Of a DNA stretch of 64,000 nucleotides, positions 43,090 to 51,602 are shown one piece after another. The position numbers and the translations under genes were made by a program. The notes under the pieces are model-generated. The model did no database searches and was not told where the DNA came from. It was given only the letters and a program-made list of their open reading frames with translations. Numbering within the stretch: position 1 is the stretch's first letter; each line of letters opens with the position of its first letter. Source of the stretch: Lentisphaerae bacterium GWF2_49_21 (GTDB lineage Bacteria; Verrucomicrobiota; Lentisphaeria; Victivallales; GWF2-50-93); contig MHBH01000040.1 of the NCBI GenBank assembly GCA_001804805.1, positions 62,001-126,000 of the forward strand, given 5' to 3'.

Positions 43090-43791
43090 ATGTTTGACGG
43101 CCTTCCAAAATTTGAAGAGATCGGATATGACTTCAAAAAGAAGGAACTCCTTCTTGAAGCGCTTACGCACCGTTCCCTTTCCGTCGAAAAGGGATTCTCC
43201 TATGACAACCAGAGGCTTGAATTCCTCGGCGACGCCGTCATCCAGATAATCATCACCGAGTATCTCTTCGCCAGATATCCCGCCCATGACGAAGGGCAAC
43301 TCACCAAGATGCGTTCGGCTCTCAACCAGCAGAGCACGCTTGCGAACTTCGCAAAAAACATCTCACTGGGAAATTTCATACGGCTCGGGAAAGGGGAATC
43401 CAAGGCAAAGGGGAATGACAGGAACTCCACGCTCTGCGACGCGTTCGAGGCGCTTACAGGTGCGATATATCTCGACGGCGGCATGGAAATGACCAGGAAT
43501 TTCCTCGTCCCCCTGATCGACGATCTGTATCCATCCCCGGAATCACTTCTCCAGATCGCAAACCCAAAGGGCTACCTGCAGGAGCTGACGCAGAAGAATT
43601 GGGGATGCAAGCCCGAATACAAGATTGACGAAGTCAACGGGCCAGAACATCAGAAGTCCTTCCTGGTGTCAGTTTCAGTCAACGGTGAACAGGCGGGTAC
43701 CGGCACGGCGTCAAGCCGCAAGGCGGCGGAAAGCATCGCTGCCGAGAACGCCTTGAAATTCCTTGAAGCAGCCAAGCCGCAATCGAAATGA
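43090..43791 (+). CDS. rnc: Ribonuclease III
   Basis: A 233-residue protein. The RNase III signature RLEFLGDAVIQIIITEYLF is present and the second acidic cluster lies in CDAFEALTGAIYLDGG. The C-terminal double-stranded-RNA-binding domain starts near residue 155 (PKGYLQELTQKNWGCKPEYK) and ends with the Ala/Lys-rich helix SSRKAAESIAAENALKFLE. It processes rRNA precursors and other RNA duplexes. The many long hairpins between genes in this genome are possible substrates, which is only a thought. Confidence 0.96.
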   Translation: MFDGLPKFEEIGYDFKKKELLLEALTHRSLSVEKGFSYDNQRLEFLGDAVIQIIITEYLFARYPAHDEGQLTKMRSALNQQSTLANFAKNISLGNFIRLGKGESKAKGNDRNSTLCDAFEALTGAIYLDGGMEMTRNFLVPLIDDLYPSPESLLQIANPKGYLQELTQKNWGCKPEYKIDEVNGPEHQKSFLVSVSVNGEQAGTGTASSRKAAESIAAENALKFLEAAKPQSK

Positions 43792-43810
43792 TTATCAGTT
43801 GTGTGTATTT

Positions 43811-44932
43811 ATGAAGCACTCATTCACGCTTTCCTATCCACCGAGGATCATTTTCGGGCCTGGCGCCATGGCCGAACTCCCCTCCATCATCCCTGGGAAT
43901 TCCAGAATACTGCTTGTGGCCGGGAAAAGCGTTGTTGAATCAGGGAAGGCAGATGAAATAAAAAAGCTTCTGTCGGCGCACCACGTCATCTCCTATTGCG
44001 GAATTCCGCCGGAACCTTCACTGGCTTCGGTGGATGAGCTTGCAATCCTTGGCAGGAAAGAGAGGATCACGTCGGTTGTCGCCATAGGCGGCGGAAGCGT
44101 CATCGATGCATCCAAGGCGGCTGCAATGCTGATCCCGAAGGACGGTTCATGCCCTGATTATTTCTATGGGAAAAGGAAGGTTGAATCGAAAGGATTGTTT
44201 TTTGCGGCCCTGCCGACAACTGCGGGGACAGGAGCTGAGATAACTGTCAATTCAGTTCTTACAGATCCATCAAACAAGATAAAGAAATCCATAAGGAGCC
44301 CCTTCATGGTTCCGGATCTTGCGATAGTTGATCCGGTCCTGACCTTGAACGCACCTCCGCGGCTGACTGCCGCAAGCGGCCTTGACGCATTCACCCAGGC
44401 GGTGGAATCATACACGTCCGCAGATGCGAACTTCGCAACAAAGGCTCTCGCCAGCAGGGCCGTGGCGATAATATTCAACAACCTCTTGAATACATATGGG
44501 GATGGAAACGACATCGGCCTGCGGACGGAAATGGCGAAGGGGAGCCTGCTGTCGGCGATGGCTTTCTCCCAGAGCGGCCTTGGGGCGGTCCATGGGATTG
44601 CACATCCTGCAGGAGCCCTGCTTGGAATTCCGCACGGCGTAATATGCGCCATACTCCTCGGGCCGGTACTGGAATGGAACCTGCCTTCATGTTCCGCGGA
44701 ATATGATGAACTTGCAAGAGCATGCGGTCTGGGCGACGGAGGGGATTTCATAATCGAAATCAAACGTCTATGCTCGAGTTTGAAAATCCCCGGGGACCTG
44801 TCCTCATACGGCCTGAAGGAGGAACATTTCCCATTCATTATCGCCAACTCCAGAAGCAGAAGCATGGAATGCAATCCGCGGCCCATGTCCGACCAGGAAA
44901 TCGGAATCCTCCTCAGGAAAATGCTTCCCTGA
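43811..44932 (+). CDS. Iron-containing alcohol dehydrogenase
   Basis: The ATG at 43811 gives the standard family start (HSFTLSYPPRIIFGPGAMAE). The 373-residue product has the nucleotide-binding stretch VVAIGGGSVIDASKA, PTTAGTGAE, and the metal-binding His residues in VHGIAHPAGALLGIPHGVIC. Substrates range from ethanol and butanol to lactaldehyde or glycerol and cannot be fixed here. The gene follows rnc by 19 bases and is probably cotranscribed with it. Confidence 0.93.
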   Translation: MKHSFTLSYPPRIIFGPGAMAELPSIIPGNSRILLVAGKSVVESGKADEIKKLLSAHHVISYCGIPPEPSLASVDELAILGRKERITSVVAIGGGSVIDASKAAAMLIPKDGSCPDYFYGKRKVESKGLFFAALPTTAGTGAEITVNSVLTDPSNKIKKSIRSPFMVPDLAIVDPVLTLNAPPRLTAASGLDAFTQAVESYTSADANFATKALASRAVAIIFNNLLNTYGDGNDIGLRTEMAKGSLLSAMAFSQSGLGAVHGIAHPAGALLGIPHGVICAILLGPVLEWNLPSCSAEYDELARACGLGDGGDFIIEIKRLCSSLKIPGDLSSYGLKEEHFPFIIANSRSRSMECNPRPMSDQEIGILLRKMLP

Positions 44933-45030
44933 CCCCATCCTGTCTCCTGTTGTAGCTATTTATCGTGCTTTTACATTGTAAAGCCCTCCTTTCAAAATAC
45001 CTTATTCACCTATTACATGGGGTGCTGAAC

Positions 45031-45399
45031 ATGGCTAAGAAAGTCCTGATCCTTGACGATGAAAAAGGGCTGCGTCTGATACTCCGGACCTTGATTCAAA
45101 GGACCGGGGAATGCGAAATATTCGAATCCGATTCCCTGCATGAAGCCCTGTCTATGTGCAAAAGCACCAGATTCGACATCATCTTCCTCGACCATAATGT
45201 CTCGGACGGCATAGGCTGGCATATAGCGGAGGAGATCAAGAAAAATCCGGAGTCCTATGGAAGTCCGAAGGTCATTGGAATGTCAGGAAGCGTCCCGTAC
45301 GATACGGAACGGAAGCTGTTCGACTACTTCTTCGTGAAGCCGTTCAGCGTGGCAGAGCTGATGCCGAAACTTGACAGCTACATGGCCGACAAGGAATGA
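45031..45399 (+). CDS. Stand-alone response regulator receiver domain
   Basis: The ATG at 45031 starts the receiver fold (MAKKVLILDDEKGLRLILRT). The 122-residue protein has only this domain: acidic pair in LDDE, phospho-acceptor Asp in IIFLDHNVSDG, Ser/Thr position in GMSGSV and Lys in FFVKPFS. Asp-His-Asn replaces the more usual Asp-hydrophobic-Met. With no output domain it probably signals by protein contact or phosphate relay. No kinase is adjacent. Confidence 0.88.
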   Translation: MAKKVLILDDEKGLRLILRTLIQRTGECEIFESDSLHEALSMCKSTRFDIIFLDHNVSDGIGWHIAEEIKKNPESYGSPKVIGMSGSVPYDTERKLFDYFFVKPFSVAELMPKLDSYMADKE

Positions 45400-45419
45400 T
45401 TTTCCGGTTTCCGGACAAA

Positions 45420-46223
45420 TCATTCATCATCAATCTCCGGCGGTTTCAGGACGACCTGCCCCTCGAACCTGAGATCTATCGTCGTGGCCGGATTCCTGGT
45501 GAGCTGCCTCTGCTTGAGAGCCTCCCCCAGCACAGAAAGTTTTTCCTCGAGCTTTGCCCTGGGCATAATGGCATTGAGCGGGATATCCGAGGACGGTGAC
45601 ATGAAACTCATCTGGATCTCCCTGGGCACGCTGAGATTTATCCTGAGTATTTTTATTTCAGGATATTTTTTCACGACAAGCATGATCAGTTCCAGGGGCT
45701 GCCGCAGATGCGGCATTTCATCACCGGGCATCGGCCTGGCGTCGGCCTTGAACCCGGTTATCACAGGAAGGTTCTTGCGCATGTTGACACATGACCTTGA
45801 ATCCATCACGAACCCATTGGAATCGACAAGCAGGGGCGAATTTGAATTGTAGAGGAATGCCCTTGGTATCCTCTCGACAATGTTTATCTGCAAGGTATCC
45901 GGGAGTATCCTTGACATTGAGACTTTTTCGACGCTCGGATGTGCGGCAAGGATCTTGCAGGCATTTTGGAGGTCGATGCCAAATAAATTGGCGGATCCTG
46001 TCTTTATCCCCAGGGTCTTTGACATCTCATAATCCTTGCCGTTCCACCATCCGCTGCTCCTGACATCAATGTGCCTGAGCATGAAATGCGCATTGCGTGA
46101 GAACAATGACCGCTGGGCCAGCCAGAAGGAGAGAATTACGCAGGCGACAATAATCATCAGGGTAGAGATTACAAGTCCAATCCTCATCCCCGGCTTCTTC
46201 AGGATATTGTTCTTTATAGCCAT
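45420..46223 (-). CDS. FtsQ/DivIB-like cell division protein
   Basis: A 267-residue protein: short cytoplasmic start, one membrane helix (IGLVISTLMIIVACVILSFW), a POTRA domain (RHIDVRSSGWWNGKDYEMSK; ACKILAAHPSVEKVSMSRIL; LQINIVERIPRAFLY), then a beta domain (NLPVITGFKADARPMPGDE). This is the FtsQ plan, a divisome scaffold linking early and late division proteins. FtsQ normally lies in the mur/fts cluster; here it follows carB on the same strand, 13 bases away, so the identity is probable, not certain. Confidence 0.75.
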   Translation of the reverse strand: MAIKNNILKKPGMRIGLVISTLMIIVACVILSFWLAQRSLFSRNAHFMLRHIDVRSSGWWNGKDYEMSKTLGIKTGSANLFGIDLQNACKILAAHPSVEKVSMSRILPDTLQINIVERIPRAFLYNSNSPLLVDSNGFVMDSRSCVNMRKNLPVITGFKADARPMPGDEMPHLRQPLELIMLVVKKYPEIKILRINLSVPREIQMSFMSPSSDIPLNAIMPRAKLEEKLSVLGEALKQRQLTRNPATTIDLRFEGQVVLKPPEIDDE

Positions 46224-46236
46224 ATTATATATTCAT

Positions 46237-49200
46237 TCAAACATTCAACTTCAACGAGTGCCTGTGATACTCCTGGAGGCTGCATACTTCCATGATCCTG
46301 ATCTCCTGCAGGGCCTTGAGCCCGTCAATTGCGGCGCGCATGCCATTGATGGTTGTCGTAATTGGAATTCCCCGGCTGGTAGCCTCCGCCCGCATCTGTA
46401 TCTCATCCACCTTGGCGGACGGTCCGGATGAGGGGGTGTTGACGATCCAGCTGAGCTCCTGGTTGAGAATCAAGTCCAGTGCGTTCGGCCTTCCATCCGA
46501 TATCTTGAAAAGGGCCAGGGATTTTATCCCGTTGTCCATCAGCTTCGTCGAAGTCGATCTCGTCGCATATATCTTGAATCCCATGCTGACAAGCTCCCGC
46601 GCGAGCGGGACAAGTGCATCCTTGTCCTCGTCCCGGACGCTCAGGAAGACGTTCCCTGTTTCTGGCAGGATGCTTCCTGCGGCGATCTGTGATTTCAAAT
46701 ATGCCATTCCGGCAATATAGTCAATCCCCATCACTTCTCCGGTGGATTTCATCTCCGGGGAAAGGACGATGTCAATTCCAGGGAAGCGCTTGAAAGGGAA
46801 TACGGCCTCCTTCACGGAGACATGCTTCGGAATTATCTCCTTGGTGAAACCTATGTCCCTGAGTTTCTTTCCCACCATGGTGAGCGCTGCGATCTTCGCA
46901 AGAGGCACTCCGATCGCCTTGCTGACGAACGGTACTGTCCTTGAAGCGCGGGGGTTCACCTCGAGTATGTAGACTTCGTCATTCTGCACCGCATACTGGA
47001 TGTTCATGAGCCCGCACACGTTCAGTTCCTTTGCCAGGGAGAACGTGTGTGCGCGGATCCTGTCGAGTACTTTCTCCTTGAGGTTGAGGGCGGGGATCGA
47101 GCAGGCGCTGTCCCCGGAATGTATTCCCGCAAGTTCAATATGCTCCATGATCGCGCCAATGACATGTGTTTCGCCGTCTGAAATGCAGTCGACGTCGAGT
47201 TCAAGCGCATTCTCAAGATACCTGTCGATGAGGATGGGCCTTTTCTCCGAGACTTCGACGGCCTCGTCCATGTATTTCCTGAGCCATTTCTCATTATATA
47301 CAATGACCATTGCCCTGCCTCCGAGCACGAAGGACGGGCGCATCAGCACGGGATATCCTATCTTCTGGGCGATCTTCACGGCCTGCTCGGTATTTGTCGC
47401 CATTCCGTTGTCGGGCTGCCTGATTCCAAGCTTGCGTACAAGCTTCTGGAAGATATCCCTGTCTTCGGCGGCCTCTATGCTGGAAGGGCTGGTGCCTATT
47501 ATCTTGACGCCGTTCGCCTCAAGCTCCTTTGCAATGTTCAATGGCGTCTGTCCGCCGAACTGGACAATCACCCCGTCGCATTTCTCCCTCTCATAGATAT
47601 GCAGGACGTCCTCCACGGTGAGAGGTTCGAAGTAGAGCTTGTCGCTGGTGTCATAGTCGGTACTCACGGTTTCAGGATTGCTGTTGACCATGATTGTCTC
47701 ATAGCCGGCCTTCCTGAGCGCGAATGAAGCGTGCACGCAGCAGTAGTCGAACTCGATCCCCTGGCCTATCCTGTTCGGGCCTCCGCCGAGGATCATGATC
47801 TTCTTCTTGTCGGACCGCCTGCATTCATCAACGTCGCCGTATGTGGAATAATAGTATGGGGTGTATGCGTCAAATTCCGCGGCGCATGTGTCGACAAGGC
47901 CGTAGACAGGAAGGAGGTTGATCTTCTTCCTTGCCTTTCTTACGGCATCCTCCGTAGTGTCCAGGGCAAATGCGATCTGCTTGTCGGAATATCCCATTTC
48001 CTTTATCTGCCGGAATAAGGCCTGGTCCTTCACAAGGTTCCCGAGGGAGCCTGCGGACCTGATCTCCTTTTCAAACATCGTAAGCTCATGCATATGCCTG
48101 AGGAACCAGGGATCGATCCCGGTGAGCTCATTTACCTTGTCGATAGTCCAGCCCCTCTTGAAAGCCTCGCGCACATAGAAGAGCCTCCATGCGTTCGGGC
48201 GTTTCAGTTCGGCCCTCACACCCTCGTTGGATTCCGATTCAATCTTCAGGTCCTTCGGACCAAGTCCGAATCCGGCCCTGCCGACCTCCAGCGATCGGAA
48301 GGCCTTCTGCAGGGACTGCTTGAAAGTCTTGCCTATGCTCATGGTTTCACCCACGGACTTCATCTGCGTGGTCAGCGTACTGTCGGCCGTAGGGAATTTC
48401 TCGAACGCGAATCTCGGGACCTTTGTCACAACATAATCTATCGAAGGCTCGAAACATGCAGGCGTCTTCAACGTGATGTCGTTCCGGATCTCATCGAGCG
48501 TATATCCGATTGCAAGCTTCGCTGCGATCTTCGCAATTGGAAATCCGGTGGCCTTGGATGCGAGGGCGCTTGACCGGGAAACCCGCGGATTCATTTCAAT
48601 GATGACCATGCGTCCCGTCTTCGGATCGACGGCCCACTGCACGTTCGAACCTCCGGTCTCGACACCGATCGCACGCATGACGGCAAGAGTCGCGTCACGC
48701 ATCACCTGGTATTCCCTGTCGGTGAGAGTCTGCGCCGGAGCGACGGTGATGCTGTCGCCGGTGTGTACACCCATCGGATCAATATTCTCTATGGAACATA
48801 CGATGACTGCATTGTCCTTCTTGTCACGCATGACTTCAAGTTCGAACTCCTTCCATCCGAGGAGGGATTCCTCGATGAGGATTTCGCTTGTCGGACTTGC
48901 GGCGAGACCGCGTTCGACGATGACCCGGAATTCATTCCAGTCATAAGCGACTCCGCCGCCCGTGCCGCCGAGCGTGAATCCGGGCCTGATGATGACCGGG
49001 AACTTGCCTACTGCACCAAAATTCTGTTCAGCCTCGGCCATGGTGTGCGCCGAATAGCTTTTCGGGATGTCCAGTCCGATGCCCGCCATTGTCTTCTTGA
49101 ATATTTCCCTGTCCTCGGCCCTGCGTATCACTTCGGCGTTGGCGCCGATCATCTCTATGTTATACCTCTTCAGGATTCCAGCTTCGTGGAGCTGCATGGC

Positions 49201-49494
49201 GAGGTTGAGGGCGGTCTGGCCTCCGAGGGTAGGCAGGAGCGCATCGGGGCGTTCCCTCCTGATTATCTCATGGAGGAACTCCCTTGTAAGAGGTTCTATA
49301 TATGTCCGGTCGGCGAACTCAGGATCGGTCATTATGGTAGCGGGATTGCTGTTCACGAGGACGACTTTGAAGCCCTCCTCCCTCAGCGCCTTGCACGCCT
49401 GGGCGCCTGAATAGTCGAACTCGCAGGCCTGGCCGATCACTATCGGGCCGGAACCTATCAGCATTATTTTCTTTATGTCTTTTCTTTTTGGCAT
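46237..49494 (-). CDS. carB: Carbamoyl-phosphate synthase, large subunit
   Basis: A 1085-residue protein of normal length with two homologous halves. The first begins [20 protein letters not shown] with [10 protein letters not shown] and an ATP-grasp region ([14 protein letters not shown]). The second starts near residue 565 ([20 protein letters not shown]) with [13 protein letters not shown]-terminal allosteric MGS-like domain includes [15 protein letters not shown]. It makes carbamoyl phosphate from bicarbonate, ATP and ammonia channelled from CarA, for pyrimidine and arginine synthesis. carA is not in the window. Confidence 0.97.
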   Translation of the reverse strand: MPKRKDIKKIMLIGSGPIVIGQACEFDYSGAQACKALREEGFKVVLVNSNPATIMTDPEFADRTYIEPLTREFLHEIIRRERPDALLPTLGGQTALNLAMQLHEAGILKRYNIEMIGANAEVIRRAEDREIFKKTMAGIGLDIPKSYSAHTMAEAEQNFGAVGKFPVIIRPGFTLGGTGGGVAYDWNEFRVIVERGLAASPTSEILIEESLLGWKEFELEVMRDKKDNAVIVCSIENIDPMGVHTGDSITVAPAQTLTDREYQVMRDATLAVMRAIGVETGGSNVQWAVDPKTGRMVIIEMNPRVSRSSALASKATGFPIAKIAAKLAIGYTLDEIRNDITLKTPACFEPSIDYVVTKVPRFAFEKFPTADSTLTTQMKSVGETMSIGKTFKQSLQKAFRSLEVGRAGFGLGPKDLKIESESNEGVRAELKRPNAWRLFYVREAFKRGWTIDKVNELTGIDPWFLRHMHELTMFEKEIRSAGSLGNLVKDQALFRQIKEMGYSDKQIAFALDTTEDAVRKARKKINLLPVYGLVDTCAAEFDAYTPYYYSTYGDVDECRRSDKKKIMILGGGPNRIGQGIEFDYCCVHASFALRKAGYETIMVNSNPETVSTDYDTSDKLYFEPLTVEDVLHIYEREKCDGVIVQFGGQTPLNIAKELEANGVKIIGTSPSSIEAAEDRDIFQKLVRKLGIRQPDNGMATNTEQAVKIAQKIGYPVLMRPSFVLGGRAMVIVYNEKWLRKYMDEAVEVSEKRPILIDRYLENALELDVDCISDGETHVIGAIMEHIELAGIHSGDSACSIPALNLKEKVLDRIRAHTFSLAKELNVCGLMNIQYAVQNDEVYILEVNPRASRTVPFVSKAIGVPLAKIAALTMVGKKLRDIGFTKEIIPKHVSVKEAVFPFKRFPGIDIVLSPEMKSTGEVMGIDYIAGMAYLKSQIAAGSILPETGNVFLSVRDEDKDALVPLARELVSMGFKIYATRSTSTKLMDNGIKSLALFKISDGRPNALDLILNQELSWIVNTPSSGPSAKVDEIQMRAEATSRGIPITTTINGMRAAIDGLKALQEIRIMEVCSLQEYHRHSLKLNV

Positions 49495-49619
49495 TGTGAT
49501 TTTTCCGGAATTTGAATTGTTTTTATCATCAATCTGCTGGATTTTTCTCGGAGAAGAACTATACTTTGAAGATTGAAAGTTTCCATATGCAATTAATTTT
49601 ATTGTAAAAATACTGGAGA

Positions 49620-49934
49620 TTGGCAGACACCATGTTCTTCAAACGCCGCAAACTCGGGACAACCTATACGCGTTCTCCAGCACAGAACGTACAGACCGCC
49701 ATGGCGGGAAACTTCTCCAAGGTAGTCTTCACCATTTTCATAATCATCACCTACCTAGTCATCCTCTATGTAGTCGTCGGGATCATCAGGTTCCTCGGCA
49801 CGGAATTCGGCAACATGCCCCAGGAGACGAGGGTGATAGACCTCTACAACAGTCCTTATAACTTCCCAGTCAAGGTCGCCGGCATCGTATTCATAATATT
49901 CTACGTGTTCCGCGACAAAATGACAAATAGATGA
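49620..49934 (+). CDS. Small membrane protein upstream of trpC
   Basis: 104 residues from a TTG start with GGAG in front; an ATG at 49632 is the alternative. Two membrane helices ([20 protein letters not shown] and [15 protein letters not shown]) flank a short polar loop. No family known. Its stop is three bases before trpC, so the two are co-transcribed, although a functional link is not evident. Confidence 0.6.
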   Translation: MADTMFFKRRKLGTTYTRSPAQNVQTAMAGNFSKVVFTIFIIITYLVILYVVVGIIRFLGTEFGNMPQETRVIDLYNSPYNFPVKVAGIVFIIFYVFRDKMTNR

Positions 49935-49937
49935 GAT

Positions 49938-50738
49938 ATGCCTGACACCTTACCAATTCTGGACATTTTGAGAAAAATCGTCGAGACCAAGAAGATCGAA
50001 GTCAAGGATACCAGACGGAATAAAAAACTTTTCACCGGTAAGATAGGGGGAAATCCTCCTCCGCTCGATTTCAAGGGCGCCATTTCAGGCGAACAACTTT
50101 CCGTCATCGCCGAAATAAAAAAGGCCTCCCCTTCCGCCGGGATTATCGCACAGGACTTCAAGCCTCTCCAGATTGCAGCCGCATTCCGCAGGGCCGGAGC
50201 CAACGCCGTAAGCGTATTGACCGACAAGACATATTTCAAAGGAAGCATCGGCATCATTTCCCTTGTGAGAAAGACACTCGGGAACATCCCTATCCTGAGG
50301 AAGGACTTCATAATCGACGAGTCCCAGATTTACGAAACAAGGGCCTGCAAGGCCGACTCATTCCTGCTCATAGCTGCAATCCTGTCCGGTTCCCAGCTCG
50401 CTGAATTCATCCTGCTCGGCAGGAGCCTCGGAATGGAACCTCTTGTCGAATGCCATGACGAGGAGGAACTTGAAAAATCCATAGGCGCCGGCGCCCAGAT
50501 AGTAGGAGTCAACAACAGGAACCTGCGGACATTCAAGGTGGACCTCTCCATTTCCGGAAGGCTGATAGGGAAGATTCCCGCATGCCTTACTGCCGTCGCT
50601 GAAAGCGGAATAAAATCCCCGGAGGACTCCGCATATCTCCACCGCCTGGGTTTCAATGCTGTCCTTGTAGGTGAGACAATCATGAGGGCGGGTCCGGAAA
50701 ACTGCGGGAAAATAATATCCGAATTCAAGAAATCTTAG
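49938..50738 (+). CDS. trpC: Indole-3-glycerol phosphate synthase
   Basis: A 266-residue TIM barrel with the catalytic Lys in VIAEIKKASPSAGII, Lys in PILRKDFIIDESQIYE, and phosphate-binding loops VAESGIKSPED and NAVLVGETIMRAG. VGVNNRNLRTFKVD is also diagnostic. It closes the indole ring of tryptophan precursor from CdRP. It stands without other trp genes, between a small membrane protein and a lipoprotein. Confidence 0.96.
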   Translation: MPDTLPILDILRKIVETKKIEVKDTRRNKKLFTGKIGGNPPPLDFKGAISGEQLSVIAEIKKASPSAGIIAQDFKPLQIAAAFRRAGANAVSVLTDKTYFKGSIGIISLVRKTLGNIPILRKDFIIDESQIYETRACKADSFLLIAAILSGSQLAEFILLGRSLGMEPLVECHDEEELEKSIGAGAQIVGVNNRNLRTFKVDLSISGRLIGKIPACLTAVAESGIKSPEDSAYLHRLGFNAVLVGETIMRAGPENCGKIISEFKKS

Positions 50739-50764
50739 AACAATTCATAAAGAGGATATACACA

Positions 50765-51304
50765 ATGAAAACAACCAGGATGATTCTGATATCTGCGGTC
50801 TTCGCAGGAATGCTGCTGGCTTCCTGCAAATCAAAGGACGAGGTCAGGATGGGGGTGGTCACCGAACTCGAGCATTTCCCGAAGATCAGGAATGTCAACG
50901 CTGAACTCGATATCGTTTCACCGGCCAGGACTTTCAACATAAACGAACCTGCACTCCTGATTTTCAGGTTCACCAACTACTCCACAAAAAGACTGGTTGT
51001 ATATGAATGGAAGATGGTCGACGAATACAATGTCCGCCTATATCTCACCCCATGGTCGGAAGGAAAACCGGTTCCGCCCCCGGACCAGTGGATATGCCTT
51101 AAGCCTGAAATAAAGAAGCCAAGACTGATGACACTCGACCTTGGCCTGGATAATTTTACGCTTGTCGAAAAGAGGATCGACTTCAAGAAGGACATCATCA
51201 AAGGCGAGATTGAAAAGCCCCGGACATTCCTGGTCTACGGCGAACTCAACCTGGAATCCGTCAATCTCAAGACGAATTCCACCGTCCTGACAATTACTCC
51301 GTGA
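50765..51304 (+). CDS. Putative lipoprotein of unknown function
   Basis: A 179-residue protein with a lipoprotein signal (MILISAVFAGMLLASC, Cys near residue 21). After it comes an all-beta domain (NINEPALLIFRFTNYSTKRL; RLYLTPWSEGKPVPPPDQW) that looks immunoglobulin-like. AGGAT lies before the ATG. No family recognised. Confidence 0.65.
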   Translation: MKTTRMILISAVFAGMLLASCKSKDEVRMGVVTELEHFPKIRNVNAELDIVSPARTFNINEPALLIFRFTNYSTKRLVVYEWKMVDEYNVRLYLTPWSEGKPVPPPDQWICLKPEIKKPRLMTLDLGLDNFTLVEKRIDFKKDIIKGEIEKPRTFLVYGELNLESVNLKTNSTVLTITP

Positions 51305-51357
51305 ACCATCCTTTATTGTGTTCCATGGAGCAGCTTGCGCCGCTGCAACCAAATTCG

Positions 51358-51487
51358 AAATCCGAATATCGAAACTCGAAACAAACTGGGAAATAAAGGA
51401 ATTTCAAACGTTTTAAATATTGTTTTAGAATTCATGTTTTCTTAATTTCGAGCTTGTTTCGGATTTCGAGTTTCGTGCTTCGGATTT
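51358..51487. repeat. Long imperfect inverted repeat, MITE-like
   Basis: AAATCCGAA (51358-51366) matches the complement of 51479-51487, and CGAAACTCGAAACAA (51370-51384) pairs with the region 51454-51475 allowing an extra segment. The centre is AT-rich. It has no coding capacity and resembles short strings of Tyr/Arg-codon-like repeats (CGAAATCCGAA) that occur between genes in PVC genomes. Confidence 0.6.
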
Positions 51488-51602
51488 ATTGTGCCATATG
51501 AACGCACAAAAAGAACAAGAAAGTGACAGATAGTATTACGGAGGAGATGGTTCCGACATGCAAGTGCAATCGGCCTTTTATAACAATACGAGAGGATGAA
51601 AC

